DNA from: UBA9647 sp049522195
GTDB taxonomy: Bacteria; Bacteroidota; Ignavibacteria; UBA10030
Assembly: GCA_049522195.1 (NCBI GenBank)
Contig: JBEKOB010000059.1
Span: 1 to 27,570, forward strand
Direction of reading: 5' to 3'
Length of the DNA stretch: 27,570 nt
Part shown: piece after piece, positions 8,607-17,561 of the stretch
Layout: every line of letters begins with the position of its first letter
How positions within the stretch are numbered: position 1 is the first letter of the stretch
Notes under the pieces: generated by a model
The model's input: the letters and a program-made list of their open reading frames with translations, nothing else
What the model was told of the DNA's origin: nothing
Database searches by the model: none
Program-made: the position numbers and the translations under genes

Positions 8607-11600
8607 CTATTTCCCTTGTTTATCAGGAACCGGCTTGAGTGTGATGCCGAAGAGTTTGTCGAAATCGATCGTGAACATAACGCCAACACCCGTCTTGATG
8701 ATATCCCCGTCAATGGCCCCCTCGTATGAATTTTGTCTGAAGACCTGCATCTGCCAGCGACCATCTTCGGTGAGTTTGTACAATACTTTGAGATCCCCCG
8801 CAAAGTTGTTGAGCGAATTCTCCTGACTTCGCCGTCCCTCAAGGTCCACATTCCCTCCCACCTGGACGGTCACACGCTCGTCGAAGAATTGTTTCGAGAG
8901 AGCCAGTTTCAGTTGGGTCCGTCCTTCGGCGGTACCGGTCGAGTAATCCTGATAGGATTCCAAACCCACGTTGAGATTCGCGCCTGCGATGTATTGTTCA
9001 GACAAACGGTTCAACTGCGCGGAGAGAATCTGACTGACACTTGAACGTGCAAAATCGGAAAGTACCACGTTTCCACTGGAGGAGGCAAGCGGGTTTTCCG
9101 GGACGAACCTGCCCAGGATCAGAAGCGCAAATACTTGTTTATTGAGTTCGGATTCCTGGCCATTCAACTCGTTTAGTTTCGCGTAAACAGTTCCGCCCAT
9201 CACGCCCCTCTTGTCCGGAGGAAGATCGAGTCTGAAGTGGATATCCGGCTTCAGGAGTTTTCCCTTCATGATGAGGTAGACCTGGATGGGAAGCTCCTGC
9301 TTGTATTTGTTACGCTCTTCCTGAGTTATTCCGGCAAGTTGATCCTGAACCAAATCCAGCGCCGAGGCTTTCACCGAGTACATCGCAGTGATATCGACGT
9401 CGGCTTCAAGGGGCGATCCTAACCACGTGAGGCTGCTTCCGTTTTCGATGGCGAATTCTTTCCTGACAACGTCCCCAAATGAAAGTTGGTAGGATCCTTT
9501 GAGGATATCGTACCGCCCTGTCAGAGTGAGCTTTCCGCTTGGGTCAATGGTGAGGCTCAATGTGGCTTCGCCCTGGATCACCAGTGAATCACCCGCAATG
9601 GGGTCGATCAAGAGCCGAAGCCTGGAATCCTTGTTCACCGAGATGTTTGATGTGAGTTCGATCGATGAATTCTTCGCTTCCGTCGTATCGCTGTCTATTC
9701 TGGGGTTCTGTCGAGACATAATCGAGCTGGAAGGAGTGGTGACTTTGACGAATCTGACAATTCCACTGCGCTCTTCCAGAGCGAGTTCTGATTCCGGCAG
9801 GACGAATGCGAGATTGGTCCCTTTGTCCAGCTCCGCCTGCAGGGTGATGATTGGTCTGTTCTCATTTCCTCGTACGGAAATATCACTGTTGAGGATTACG
9901 GTACCGTAGTAGAGGGCATCGCGACTTGCAGGTTTGTTCAATGCGAGAAACTTGTCCGTGTGCAATTGCAAATCGTAGCTGAAGCTACGGAAGTCTTTGG
10001 TAAACAAGCGACCACTCAATGAAGCTTTGTTGCCGGAAGTATCGACAAGATCAAAGGATCTGAATTCGGCTCCTTGAGCGTCAATCTCTATCTTCCCTTC
10101 CTTGAGATGCAGGTATGTATCCAGATATGTCGGGTTGAATGCAGTATTGGTGAAATTCAACTCCCCGGTGATAGAAGGCTTCTTCGTTGTACCCGTCATA
10201 TGAAGTCTGCCGGTCATCGTCCCTGAAAGTCGCTTTACGTTGCCGAAGGTAAAAGGCTCAATGCTGGCAAGATTCACTTTCGTGAAATCACATGTAAGGT
10301 CCAGCTCGTTCCCGCCCTCTTTACTCCGGTACTTACCTTGCATGGCAATCTGGTTCTCATTGCCGGCGACGTCCATGGTTACTTCGTAGACATTTTCTGT
10401 CTGATTATTTGCACGCAGCGTAACATCACCCACGGACCTTTGATAGAGGCTGAAGTCTTTGACTGTGAGGTCAGACGTGAATGCTCTCTGTTTTTCGAGA
10501 TTCTGCAAGACGACATTCCCATTGAGAATCCCGCCGAGCAGGCCGCTATCGCGCTCAACGACATGAGATAATGTGGCAAGATCAAAATCAGTGAATTCAA
10601 TTCTCAGCGGAGAGCGCTGGTTCTTTTCGTCAGTGCTCTTGAGAGAGAGGGATTGTCCCGCGCCACTCAACACGACATTGTGTGCAATAAAATGGTTCTT
10701 GCCGAAGAGCAGCTCATTGTCAGAAGGAACAGTCCACGGAAGGTTGTGAAACACGATTCCATCTTTATTGAATCGAAACTTGTATCCATCCGGGACACTA
10801 TTGAATACACCGGCAAGAAACATTTTTGTGGAACCGTCACTGCGGGTACTCCGCAATGCAACATCAATGCTATCGTGCCCCGCCTTTCCGGCAAATTGAA
10901 GATTCGTTACCCGAAACGTAGAATCAGCTATTGATCCCACCCTCAAAGTTGCCTGCAGCAGATCGGGATCTGATGTGACCTTGATATGAATGCTATCAAC
11001 CGAAACATCGTTATAGTCAATCCTAGGAAAGTCAATATTTGCATTCAGGGTTTCTTTGCCGCTATCAAAATTGCCGTCAATGGTCCCTGCCGAAAGCCGG
11101 TGGAATTCCGGAAAGAATATGTCCGCGAGCGTGGACGGATCGCGGATGGATATGTGAAACGAAAAGGCTTGTGCCTTCAGAGTCCTCTTATGTTGCGTTC
11201 CCTGCAGCATGAAATAATGATCAAAATGTTCTTTCAACACTTCCGGCAATTGACCCGGAGTTATTGTGCCGTCGAATTGACCGGCGAGGATTGTGGACGC
11301 GACACTGATATGGGTTTGCTTATCAATGATTACCGATACATAGACAACGGAATCTATATCATATCGTTTGTTGTTTTTGACGATCACGACATGACGAACA
11401 TCGATGCCGCCATTGACATCGTTCACGTCCTGTCCTATGAGATTGGATGTAATGATGCCTGATATCCGAATGTCATCCGTGGTGAGGTTGAGCCGGCGCA
11501 GGTCGGCGCCTTTCAGGTCGAGTGTGAATTTGTACGCCGGATTCTTTTTGCTTGTGTTGACGATGCCGTTGAATGTGAACGCGATGTTTGAATCCTGGAT

Positions 11601-13595
11601 CTCGGCCTTCCCTTCGAACATTTTTGGGCTCGCAGTTCCATCAATCGAGAGTCGCCTGTAGGGATACCCGTTCACAACCGCCTTGTCCACTTGTACATTC
11701 AGTTGGCCTTCGATGTCATCTTTGGTCAATCCCCTTCCGGAGGCGGACGCCTTCAACGAAACCGGGCCGAATGTTTCCGGATCGTTGAGAAGCGAACCGA
11801 CATTGAATTCGTCTACGACGATATCTGTCTTCCATCGAATTGATTTTGAGCCGGGTCCTTGACCTGAGTTCAATTCTGCATTTCCCTTCAAACTTCCGAT
11901 GCTGGTCGTGATAGCAGATGAAGCGCTAAAATCCTTCACCGTGCCTTTGAAGGTTCCGCTCACTCTGATGGAAGCAGGCACAACGATGCCCCTTGGCAGC
12001 AATGTATCCGCAATAAGTGCCTGAATATCATTCCGTCCAGAAGAGAGTAGACGTAGGTTCACATCATAGGACGCCGTCTCTGCCTCCGGTAATCCATGGA
12101 TGGAACCGGTGAGATCAACCGTACTGGAATCGCCTACTGCAGCCTGGAACTCTTCCACCTGCAAGTCCCCTATCCGCCCCGAGAGCTGGGAAGAGAATCG
12201 TATCGATGCGCCCGGCGTGTTCCTGATGGGAAGAGAAGGCTCGAAGAAGAGCAAATCCGAAATGGCGAGATGAGAATCACCGATTGTCGCCTTCACGTTC
12301 ACATCACCCGCGAGATTCCAGAGAGCGGAAAGGGAAGCATAGCTGAGAAGAGTATTCTGGCGAATACGACTGGCCGCAGTTTCCGTTGTGAAGTCTGTGA
12401 GCTGCGCATGCAGAGAGTCGAGTGCGAGTCCCCCCGATAGTTCACGCACCTCAAGGCCGGAATGCTCCCGAAAAGATGCAGAACGGATCACTGCCAACAT
12501 GCGGTTATCACTGTAATACATGTTTTCTGCTCGCATTGTCAGGCCATCGAGTCGGAGATGATTCGGATCAAGACCTTTCGTTTTGGCCGATCCTTGAACA
12601 TCATATTGGAAACTGTTGCCGCCTAGAATCAGGTGATCGAGGCTGATAACCCAGGGTACAGTAGAGGCATCAGATGTCTCGGTTTTGTTCTCTTTTGTTT
12701 TCGGCGGAACGACAACAACGTTCGTGTTTTCAAGCTGGAATTTCTTGACGGCTATGTGGTGCAACGGTAGATCGATCTTCTCTGCAAGGAGAGTCGATGT
12801 CCCAAGGTCAACGCTGTAACGTTCACCCGCCACGGAGTTTTCATAGTCGAAGTGAATCGATGTCAGCGATAAGGCTTTGATCCCGAAGTCGACCCCTGCA
12901 GAGTGTGATTGATCGGGGGGTGATTCTTTTGTTTGTTTGACACTCGCTGTAGTATTCGCAAGAGATAATCCGTCGATGTGAAACTGCATCGTATTGAGAT
13001 CAAACTTGTCGATCGAGGCTTCCAGGGAGCCGAGCTGGAGGCGCAGATTCAACCCGCCCACCTCGTCATCGTAGGTACCGCGTATGCCGTTAAGGCTCAG
13101 TGCGGCTAAATGTATTTCCCAGCCTGGCCGCGCGGATGATACGGTATGAATATCTGCAGAGGTTGAAGGGGGGCTGATGGCGTTCAGCAAGAAATCAAAA
13201 TTGAAGCTGCTGTCTGGAAAGGTGCGGGTGATATGGGTGGTGAGCGAGTCAAGCCGGACGTGATTCAGCTTGATGTCGTGTGAGAGAAGCCTGAGCAGGC
13301 TCACGTCCGCTGTCAGTCTCTGAATAGACAACAACGTGTCCCGTTGGAGGCTTTCAACGAATATGTTGTGCAGAACGACCGAGTTCGGAAAAGTTATGTT
13401 GACCGAACCAACTTCAATGCGGGAATGTGTCTTTTCCGATATCGATGACAAAGCCCTCTGCGCAATGGTACGCTGCACCAAGGGGAACTGCAACGCCACC
13501 ATGGCAAGGATGATCAAACCCAGTATGCCGGCGAGTATCCATACAACAATCTTGATGGCGCGGCGGACGAACGTTTTAGTCTTATGCTCGGTCAA
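8607..13595 (-). CDS. tamB: TamB, giant AsmA-like envelope-spanning protein
   Basis: A 1662-residue protein. A short basic N-terminus and one transmembrane anchor (about residues 12-35, VVWILAGILGLIILAMVAL) are followed by a very long series of beta-rich, AsmA-like segments and the conserved C-terminal TamB (DUF490) domain. That domain includes LTGRYDILKGSYQLSF, the VYLIMKGKLLKPDIHFRLDL region and a last part with FALLILGRFVP. TamB spans the periplasm as a hydrophobic groove and pairs with TamA/TamL; the family is linked to phospholipid transport and barrel assembly. The length is greater than E. coli TamB (about 1260) but normal for Bacteroidota. The only start between the upstream in-frame TGA and the anchor is a TTG at 13595 with weak GGA upstream, so initiation is probably inefficient. 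It is the first gene of the tamB-tamL unit. Confidence 0.92.
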   Translation of the reverse strand: MTEHKTKTFVRRAIKIVVWILAGILGLIILAMVALQFPLVQRTIAQRALSSISEKTHSRIEVGSVNITFPNSVVLHNIFVESLQRDTLLSIQRLTADVSLLRLLSHDIKLNHVRLDSLTTHITRTFPDSSFNFDFLLNAISPPSTSADIHTVSSARPGWEIHLAALSLNGIRGTYDDEVGGLNLRLQLGSLEASIDKFDLNTMQFHIDGLSLANTTASVKQTKESPPDQSHSAGVDFGIKALSLTSIHFDYENSVAGERYSVDLGTSTLLAEKIDLPLHHIAVKKFQLENTNVVVVPPKTKENKTETSDASTVPWVISLDHLILGGNSFQYDVQGSAKTKGLDPNHLRLDGLTMRAENMYYSDNRMLAVIRSASFREHSGLEVRELSGGLALDSLHAQLTDFTTETAASRIRQNTLLSYASLSALWNLAGDVNVKATIGDSHLAISDLLFFEPSLPIRNTPGASIRFSSQLSGRIGDLQVEEFQAAVGDSSTVDLTGSIHGLPEAETASYDVNLRLLSSGRNDIQALIADTLLPRGIVVPASIRVSGTFKGTVKDFSASSAITTSIGSLKGNAELNSGQGPGSKSIRWKTDIVVDEFNVGSLLNDPETFGPVSLKASASGRGLTKDDIEGQLNVQVDKAVVNGYPYRRLSIDGTASPKMFEGKAEIQDSNIAFTFNGIVNTSKKNPAYKFTLDLKGADLRRLNLTTDDIRISGIITSNLIGQDVNDVNGGIDVRHVVIVKNNKRYDIDSVVYVSVIIDKQTHISVASTILAGQFDGTITPGQLPEVLKEHFDHYFMLQGTQHKRTLKAQAFSFHISIRDPSTLADIFFPEFHRLSAGTIDGNFDSGKETLNANIDFPRIDYNDVSVDSIHIKVTSDPDLLQATLRVGSIADSTFRVTNLQFAGKAGHDSIDVALRSTRSDGSTKMFLAGVFNSVPDGYKFRFNKDGIVFHNLPWTVPSDNELLFGKNHFIAHNVVLSGAGQSLSLKSTDEKNQRSPLRIEFTDFDLATLSHVVERDSGLLGGILNGNVVLQNLEKQRAFTSDLTVKDFSLYQRSVGDVTLRANNQTENVYEVTMDVAGNENQIAMQGKYRSKEGGNELDLTCDFTKVNLASIEPFTFGNVKRLSGTMTGRLHMTGTTKKPSITGELNFTNTAFNPTYLDTYLHLKEGKIEIDAQGAEFRSFDLVDTSGNKASLSGRLFTKDFRSFSYDLQLHTDKFLALNKPASRDALYYGTVILNSDISVRGNENRPIITLQAELDKGTNLAFVLPESELALEERSGIVRFVKVTTPSSSIMSRQNPRIDSDTTEAKNSSIELTSNISVNKDSRLRLLIDPIAGDSLVIQGEATLSLTIDPSGKLTLTGRYDILKGSYQLSFGDVVRKEFAIENGSSLTWLGSPLEADVDITAMYSVKASALDLVQDQLAGITQEERNKYKQELPIQVYLIMKGKLLKPDIHFRLDLPPDKRGVMGGTVYAKLNELNGQESELNKQVFALLILGRFVPENPLASSSGNVVLSDFARSSVSQILSAQLNRLSEQYIAGANLNVGLESYQDYSTGTAEGRTQLKLALSKQFFDERVTVQVGGNVDLEGRRSQENSLNNFAGDLKVLYKLTEDGRWQMQVFRQNSYEGAIDGDIIKTGVGVMFTIDFDKLFGITLKPVPDKQGK

Positions 13596-13914
13596 AAAGG
13601 TGTCCGGTATATGTTCTTCCCACGGTCAGGGTGCGCACACAAGGCATGCTCTAAGAACAACTGGCATGAACTGCGGGTGAAGGTGTCTTCGTCAGAGTCC
13701 GTTCTCTTCAGGGAGTTCACGACAGAAGAGCGATGAGGGAAGCGGTATATTGCGCATTCTGCATTGCGAGGCGAGTGCAACTGATCCCCCGGATTGAATT
13801 CTCCGTCAGGCTTCTGTGGTGTTCCCGTCCTTTTCGCACAAGCTTGGCTATGAACAACGTCGGCCCCGAGCGAGGCTCGTCCTTGGGAATTGTCTGACAT
13901 GTATCGCTCACTTC
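13596..13914. other. intergenic region upstream of tamB
   Basis: About 320 bases between the YtxH gene and tamB. Two overlapping minus-strand frames begin here (GTG at 13911, ATG at 13900, 64 and 102 codons), but neither has the composition or motifs of a real protein and the longer one runs into the tamB start. I treat the region as non-coding; it should hold the tamB promoter, which I could not pinpoint. Confidence 0.45.
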
Positions 13915-14187
13915 CTATTTGGAACGTTTTGCTCCCGCCACAGAGGCGGCTTTCTCTTTTCCCATGGCGACAAAATCCTTGGCCCCCTCTTTAACCGTGT
14001 CATACTCTTCAGTCACGGCATCGATGTATTCGTTGAACTTGTCCTTTGCCTCTTCAGCGTACTCCGCTCCTGTCCGGGCTATTCTCTTTCTCGTCGCGGA
14101 CCCTTTTCTCGGCGCGATGAGCATCCCGAAGACGACACCAGCGGCGGCGCCTGCAACAACACCCAGCAATACTTTTCCTGAACTCAT
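13915..14187 (-). CDS. YtxH-domain small membrane-anchored protein
   Basis: A 90-residue protein of the YtxH (gas vesicle protein-like) family. An N-terminal glycine/alanine-rich hydrophobic helix (KVLLGVVAGAAAGVVFGML) is followed by the diagnostic APRKGSATRKRI motif and a long charged amphipathic helix that probably forms a coiled coil. The family is widespread, often general-stress induced, and its molecular function is unknown. GAGGAG lies eight bases before the ATG at 14187; a GTG three codons earlier overlaps that site and is rejected. It follows the 57-codon membrane-protein gene after a 90-base gap, which suggests a cluster of small envelope stress genes. Confidence 0.88.
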   Translation of the reverse strand: MSSGKVLLGVVAGAAAGVVFGMLIAPRKGSATRKRIARTGAEYAEEAKDKFNEYIDAVTEEYDTVKEGAKDFVAMGKEKAASVAGAKRSK

Positions 14188-14276
14188 GGTTTTCACTCCT
14201 CATATTGGTAATCATGAATTGCCATCGACCGTGAAGCCTGATCAGATCAAAGATGGGAATGTGATCACCTCAGTGG

Positions 14277-14450
14277 CTAAGTACTCGAATCCTTTTGACG
14301 TGTAGCCTTGACACCTGTCAAAATCGCCAGGCCGAGCATGACGACTGAACCCACAACGATCCACTGTGTAGGCACATGCATCAGGACGGCGCCGTAAATC
14401 AAGCCACCGATCACGATCACAAATCCAACGACGTAAAGTGTGTACGACAT
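14277..14450 (-). CDS. small two-helix membrane protein
   Basis: A 57-residue protein, too short for many gene finders, read as MSYTLYVVGFVIVIGGLIYG then a short HVPTQW loop, a second helix IVVGSVVMLGLAILTG, and a polar tail RQKDSST. It has two transmembrane helices and a basic C-terminus. AAGGAGA sits six bases before the ATG at 14450, an excellent ribosome site, and the codon pattern looks coding. The YVVGFxIxIGGLIYG...HVPTQWI pattern is familiar from conserved hypothetical proteins of soil and sediment bacteria, but I know no function. A longer frame on the same strand across this region is arginine- and cysteine-rich and is an artefact. Confidence 0.75.
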   Translation of the reverse strand: MSYTLYVVGFVIVIGGLIYGAVLMHVPTQWIVVGSVVMLGLAILTGVKATRQKDSST

Positions 14451-14518
14451 GACATCTCCTTCTCGTTAAAGTTTCTGCCATTTTCGTCCGCCCCCATGTG
14501 TGGCGGGAGGTTTCATCC

Positions 14519-14719
14519 TTACAATGATTTCAAATACGCAACCAGGTCAATTTTCTGTTGTGCGGTCAATGACGGATTCAAGAAACTGTCATAGTTCTCG
14601 ATGACATCCCGCATCGTCACAAAGCGGCCATTATGGTAGAAGCCGCCTTTCTCTCCCATGCTTCTTGCCGGTTCATTCTTTGAATCCTCATCACTGTTTT
14701 GATCTACGCTCAAGGTCAT
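14519..14719 (-). pseudogene. cytochrome c peroxidase-like protein, C-terminal fragment
   Basis: A 66-codon frame whose last 45 residues match the end of di-haem cytochrome c peroxidase/MauG-type proteins: GGFYHNGRFVTMRDVIENYDS followed by LTAQQKIDLVAYLKSL. In the family this part lies after the second haem domain and ends the protein. No CXXCH haem site, signal peptide or N-terminal domain is present, and an in-frame TAA lies five codons before the ATG at 14719. The full family is about 330-500 residues, so this is a remnant, though AAAGGAAG directly before the ATG could allow translation. Function is presumed lost. Confidence 0.72.
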
Positions 14720-15241
14720 CTTCCTTTTCGTTTAAATTGAGTTTCCTGGAAACCGGGACGATCTGTTCATTCTCCTTGTCCGCATATAACCAACCCTTTG
14801 CCACGATTCAGCTTCCGAGGCCAAGGACCGGATCTTCATCATGAAACGACCTAGCCAGAGCATTACACGTGCCGATTATGACGGAGGGAGTGTTCGACAA
14901 AATCCGGTCGGCTGATCGTTATGAGCCACTTGGAAGCTATCGAATACCCTGTCGCAATGAAATCGCCCAAAAGGATGAAAGAGGAGTTAATCCTTTGCAG
15001 GGAGAGACCCTGATTGCTAAGGCAAACCCTGGGTCCATTACCTGTTGCTCAATCGGTCAGGTGGTAGAAATTCGAGTGTGTTCGGTTGGTCGATGACGAG
15101 GGCGTGGTTATCGTTGGCGATGCCATTGTCAGGTGTGAACCTGAGCCGGCAGCTTTGATGGTAGGCGGCCCAAGACTGCCGTCGCACTGGGGCTCCAACC
15201 CGGCTGCGATCAATGCGTCTTCGTCTTCAGATTGGATCAGC
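14720..15241. other. long intergenic region with repeat copy 2
   Basis: No intact gene. It holds repeat copy 2 (14871-15000). On the minus strand a short frame near 14690-14800 (with GWLYADKENEQIVPVSRKL) and pieces between 15030 and 15240 look faintly protein-like but are interrupted and match nothing I recognise. The region is best described as decayed or non-coding. Confidence 0.4.
14871..15000. repeat. dispersed intergenic repeat, copy 2
   Basis: Resembles 6052-6191 along its length and more weakly 22923-22986. The core runs from the AAGCTATCGAA at 14934 to the TTAATCCT near 14994. Two alternative hairpins are possible: AAAGGAT (14970-14976) with ATCCTTT (14990-14996), seven perfect pairs around a 13-base loop; or the shorter AGGA-GTTAA-TCCT that corresponds to the copy 1 hairpin. 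Confidence 0.6.
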
Positions 15242-15400
15242 TTAGAGTGAATGGATGCTGCGGGTACGTTTTGCGAGATGAGGTTTCAATTTCTGGAGTT
15301 GGTAGTTCAGCAGATCACCGACATACTTGATGCTCACGTCGGCTGGCGCGTAGGATGCCAGAACCTTTGGATCCAGGGCGAAGTGTCCCTGGCGAACCAA
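15242..15400 (-). pseudogene. possible gene remnant in frame after the YihY stop
   Basis: Directly after the TAA of the YihY/BrkB gene the same frame stays open for 52 codons and reads like real protein: RQGHFALDPKVLASYAPADV, then KYVGDLLNYQLQKLKPHLAK, ending in TAA at 15242. I do not recognise the family. It could be the tail of another gene brought next to yihY by a deletion, or a chance frame. Confidence 0.35.
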
Positions 15401-16255
15401 TTATCTTATCTCAGCCCCTCTTTTTTTGGAGTAGACGCTGATGAAGACCGCCCCAAAGAAAAAGATCTGGGCGGACGCATAAACCCAGATCATGATCACG
15501 ATTAAGGACCCCGTCGCCCCATAGAGGGAATCAAAAGAGAGCCAGCTAAAATACAGCGTGAGGACATATTTGACCAGTGCAAAGAGTCCCGACGTGAGAG
15601 CCGCTCCCGCCCAGACATCCCGCCAACGTAGTTTACGAGACGGAACCAATTTGAATATTCCTCCAAAAAAGAGCGTGAAAAGGGCCAGAGAGCAGGTCAG
15701 GCTTGCGGTTTTCCAGAGGGCGGCGCGGCCCAATCCAGGGAGAGCCGTCCCAGACATCCTGCTGGCGATTCCGATCCCGGCATCGAGCAGGATGAAGGTT
15801 AGAACAAGAAGGCCGGTGGCCAGGATCATGACCAATGGCGCCGCGGTAGTTTTGAAAAATCCATGCCAACTCGGTCGGGTTTTGACGGGCACGTCCCAAA
15901 TGACATCGAGTGAAACCCGGAGCTGAACAAAAACTTGCGAGGCACTGTAGAGAAGCACGACTACACTGAAGATGGTCAAAGTCGCCAAACCCGAACCGTG
16001 AGCGGGAAGCAGCCATTCCCGGACAAGGCCGCCCACGCTCGGACTGAGAACGGCGTCCAGCTGCGCCATCACCCGGGCTTTGGCGACGACAAGGCGCAGG
16101 AGTCCGATCAGGATGACCAACAATGGCGTCGCCGAGAGGATCGCAAAATAGGCCAGTCCTCCTGCCAAAAGCTCCGGTCGGATGTCCCTCCATCGCCGGT
16201 ACGTGTCCTTCAGGAGAGCGGGGATGTCTTTAATCGAAACCAGGTGAGTTTCCAT
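15401..16255 (-). CDS. YihY/BrkB-family inner-membrane protein
   Basis: A 284-residue polytopic membrane protein of the YihY/virulence factor BrkB family (once annotated as RNase BN). Family marks are visible: GGLAYFAILSATPLLVILIG in the first helix, SASQVFVQLRVSLDVIWDVP after the second, the FKLVPSRKLRWRDVWAGAA loop, and the YGATGSLIVIMIWVYASAQIFFFGA end region. Six transmembrane helices are expected and the length is typical. The function is unknown; a transporter role has been suggested. AAGGTGG lies seven bases before the ATG at 16255. It is separated by 120 bases from the upstream small membrane gene, with a 7-bp inverted repeat (TTCTCAC/GTGAGAA, about 16320-16343) in between. Confidence 0.92.
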   Translation of the reverse strand: METHLVSIKDIPALLKDTYRRWRDIRPELLAGGLAYFAILSATPLLVILIGLLRLVVAKARVMAQLDAVLSPSVGGLVREWLLPAHGSGLATLTIFSVVVLLYSASQVFVQLRVSLDVIWDVPVKTRPSWHGFFKTTAAPLVMILATGLLVLTFILLDAGIGIASRMSGTALPGLGRAALWKTASLTCSLALFTLFFGGIFKLVPSRKLRWRDVWAGAALTSGLFALVKYVLTLYFSWLSFDSLYGATGSLIVIMIWVYASAQIFFFGAVFISVYSKKRGAEIR

Positions 16256-16375
16256 GACGATTCCACCTTGGCCACCATTTCAGGTGCCAACTTCCCTCGG
16301 CGAAAAGATTCAGATTTTAGTTCTCACATCTCAGTTCGTGAGAATTCAATGGATACTATAGTCTATGGGGACCCG

Positions 16376-16600
16376 TTATTTTCCGACGGACCCTGACATC
16401 GGCGTTTGCGGCCGGCTGCCAAATAGAAATGCGAAGTTGTCGCTGAACACATAGATGCTCATCGCTGCAATCATCAAAGTAAGAGCAGCCCAGAAACGCC
16501 AATCATGATGAGCGTGCCTCCAGTAAGGACGATGCTCCTTCTGAACGGTCTCGCTCTCCGGGTCTCTGTGTATGTGGTGATCTTGCTGAGTATCATTCAT
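16376..16600 (-). CDS. small single-helix membrane protein
   Basis: A 74-residue protein. A histidine-rich polar N-terminus (HHIHRDPESETVQKEHRPYWRHAHHDW is the region, residues 8-34) leads into one transmembrane helix (FWAALTLMIAAMSIYVF) and a short tail ending GSVGK. GGAAGGA lies about nine bases before the ATG at 16600. The HRPYWxxAHHDWRFW...IYVxSDxxAF pattern is one I associate with conserved hypothetical proteins in Bacteroidota and related groups; no function is known. The many histidines could bind metal, which is only a guess. Confidence 0.75.
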   Translation of the reverse strand: MNDTQQDHHIHRDPESETVQKEHRPYWRHAHHDWRFWAALTLMIAAMSIYVFSDNFAFLFGSRPQTPMSGSVGK

Positions 16601-16723
16601 TCGTTTCTATCCTTCCGTTACTATCCTGTGCGATTTCGGGGGGGGGTCGCTCTCCGAACACGGAGGGTGCGTTTGATCCAGTAGACACGATGCCAGATTG
16701 TTGACTCCTTTGGGTTGTCGCGC

Positions 16724-17494
16724 TCAGTACGAGGTTCTCGCTACGCTGGTGCGGACAGACGTAAGCCGTAATGTTATTCCCTTCTTTTTCAGGAAGATGT
16801 TGATGCTTCGAAATGCGGTGTAGCCTTCCTGAGTAATTGAAGTAACCTCAGCGCTATTGTATGCCTCGCCCGTTCTCTTGTTCCACGTTTCGAGGTGGGA
16901 AAGGGTGGTGACAACGGAACTGGTGTCTGTGGACCTGGAACAATGGAACACACTCGCATCGAGAGTATCTTTCCCGTATTCGAACGTCGCTCGAAGAGTA
17001 TCCGTTTCTGTGTTCCGGAAAGACTGCAGAGCCTTCATGAAGAAACTCCGTGCGCTTGGCGCGAGTGCTGTTCGGTCCTCTAGAGGCAACTTGACAAATG
17101 AAGGAAACGCAGAGTCGCTTGCGATCTCAAACCACCGATGTTCGTCGTCATCGGTCAGGTGCAGGAGGAATGAACAGAGGGATGTCGTTCTTACGTCCCA
17201 CTCCACAAATTTCAAGCGGTCCGTATGAACCCCTGTCAGGTGTGCAAGAACCGAAACTATGAAATTAGGGTACTCGATATCCACTGCGAAATCACTTGTA
17301 ATACAAATTGTTGCGGCAGGCTCTGCCATATCACGGGGTCCCGACGCTTGCGGAAAGGAACAAACGGGAGCGAACAACAAAAGGGGAATGGGGAAAACTA
17401 ACCGTTTCATATCAGACGCGGCCTTCCACATACGGTGAGAAGCATCATCATTGAACGCCAGGGACTTGATGGTGTAATCGGCGTTGGGTTGCAT
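16724..17494 (-). CDS. secreted protein of unknown function
   Basis: A 256-residue frame containing a signal peptide (MKRLVFPIPLLLFAPVCSFPQA) that begins at its residue 29, equal to an ATG at 17410. The ATG at 17494 has the better ribosome site (AGGAG, ten bases upstream) but adds 28 polar residues before the signal; the ATG at 17410 has AAGG about 11 bases upstream and gives a 228-residue precursor. I keep the longer bounds and regard the start as unsettled. The mature part is mixed alpha/beta with single cysteines and no motif I recognise. It may be periplasmic. The intergenic stretch just downstream contains a run of nine Gs (16638-16646), a possible slippage or sequencing-error site but outside the gene. 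Confidence 0.65.
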   Translation of the reverse strand: MQPNADYTIKSLAFNDDASHRMWKAASDMKRLVFPIPLLLFAPVCSFPQASGPRDMAEPAATICITSDFAVDIEYPNFIVSVLAHLTGVHTDRLKFVEWDVRTTSLCSFLLHLTDDDEHRWFEIASDSAFPSFVKLPLEDRTALAPSARSFFMKALQSFRNTETDTLRATFEYGKDTLDASVFHCSRSTDTSSVVTTLSHLETWNKRTGEAYNSAEVTSITQEGYTAFRSINIFLKKKGITLRLTSVRTSVARTSY

Positions 17495-17561
17495 AAACGG
17501 TGTTCTCCTGTCACTTCCCCGTCACGGGTTCCTTGGGTTGCGGAACCTTTATTATCTTGCT

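Noticed and set aside
16320..16343. Inverted repeat TTCTCAC/GTGAGAA as an intrinsic terminator
   Set aside because: The stem is AT-rich and short, and no run of Ts follows on either strand, so a terminator call is not supported.
16638..16646. Run of nine Gs as a phase-variation switch
   Set aside because: It lies between genes, about 77 bases downstream of a stop codon and upstream of no clear promoter spacing, so no switching effect can be argued from sequence alone.
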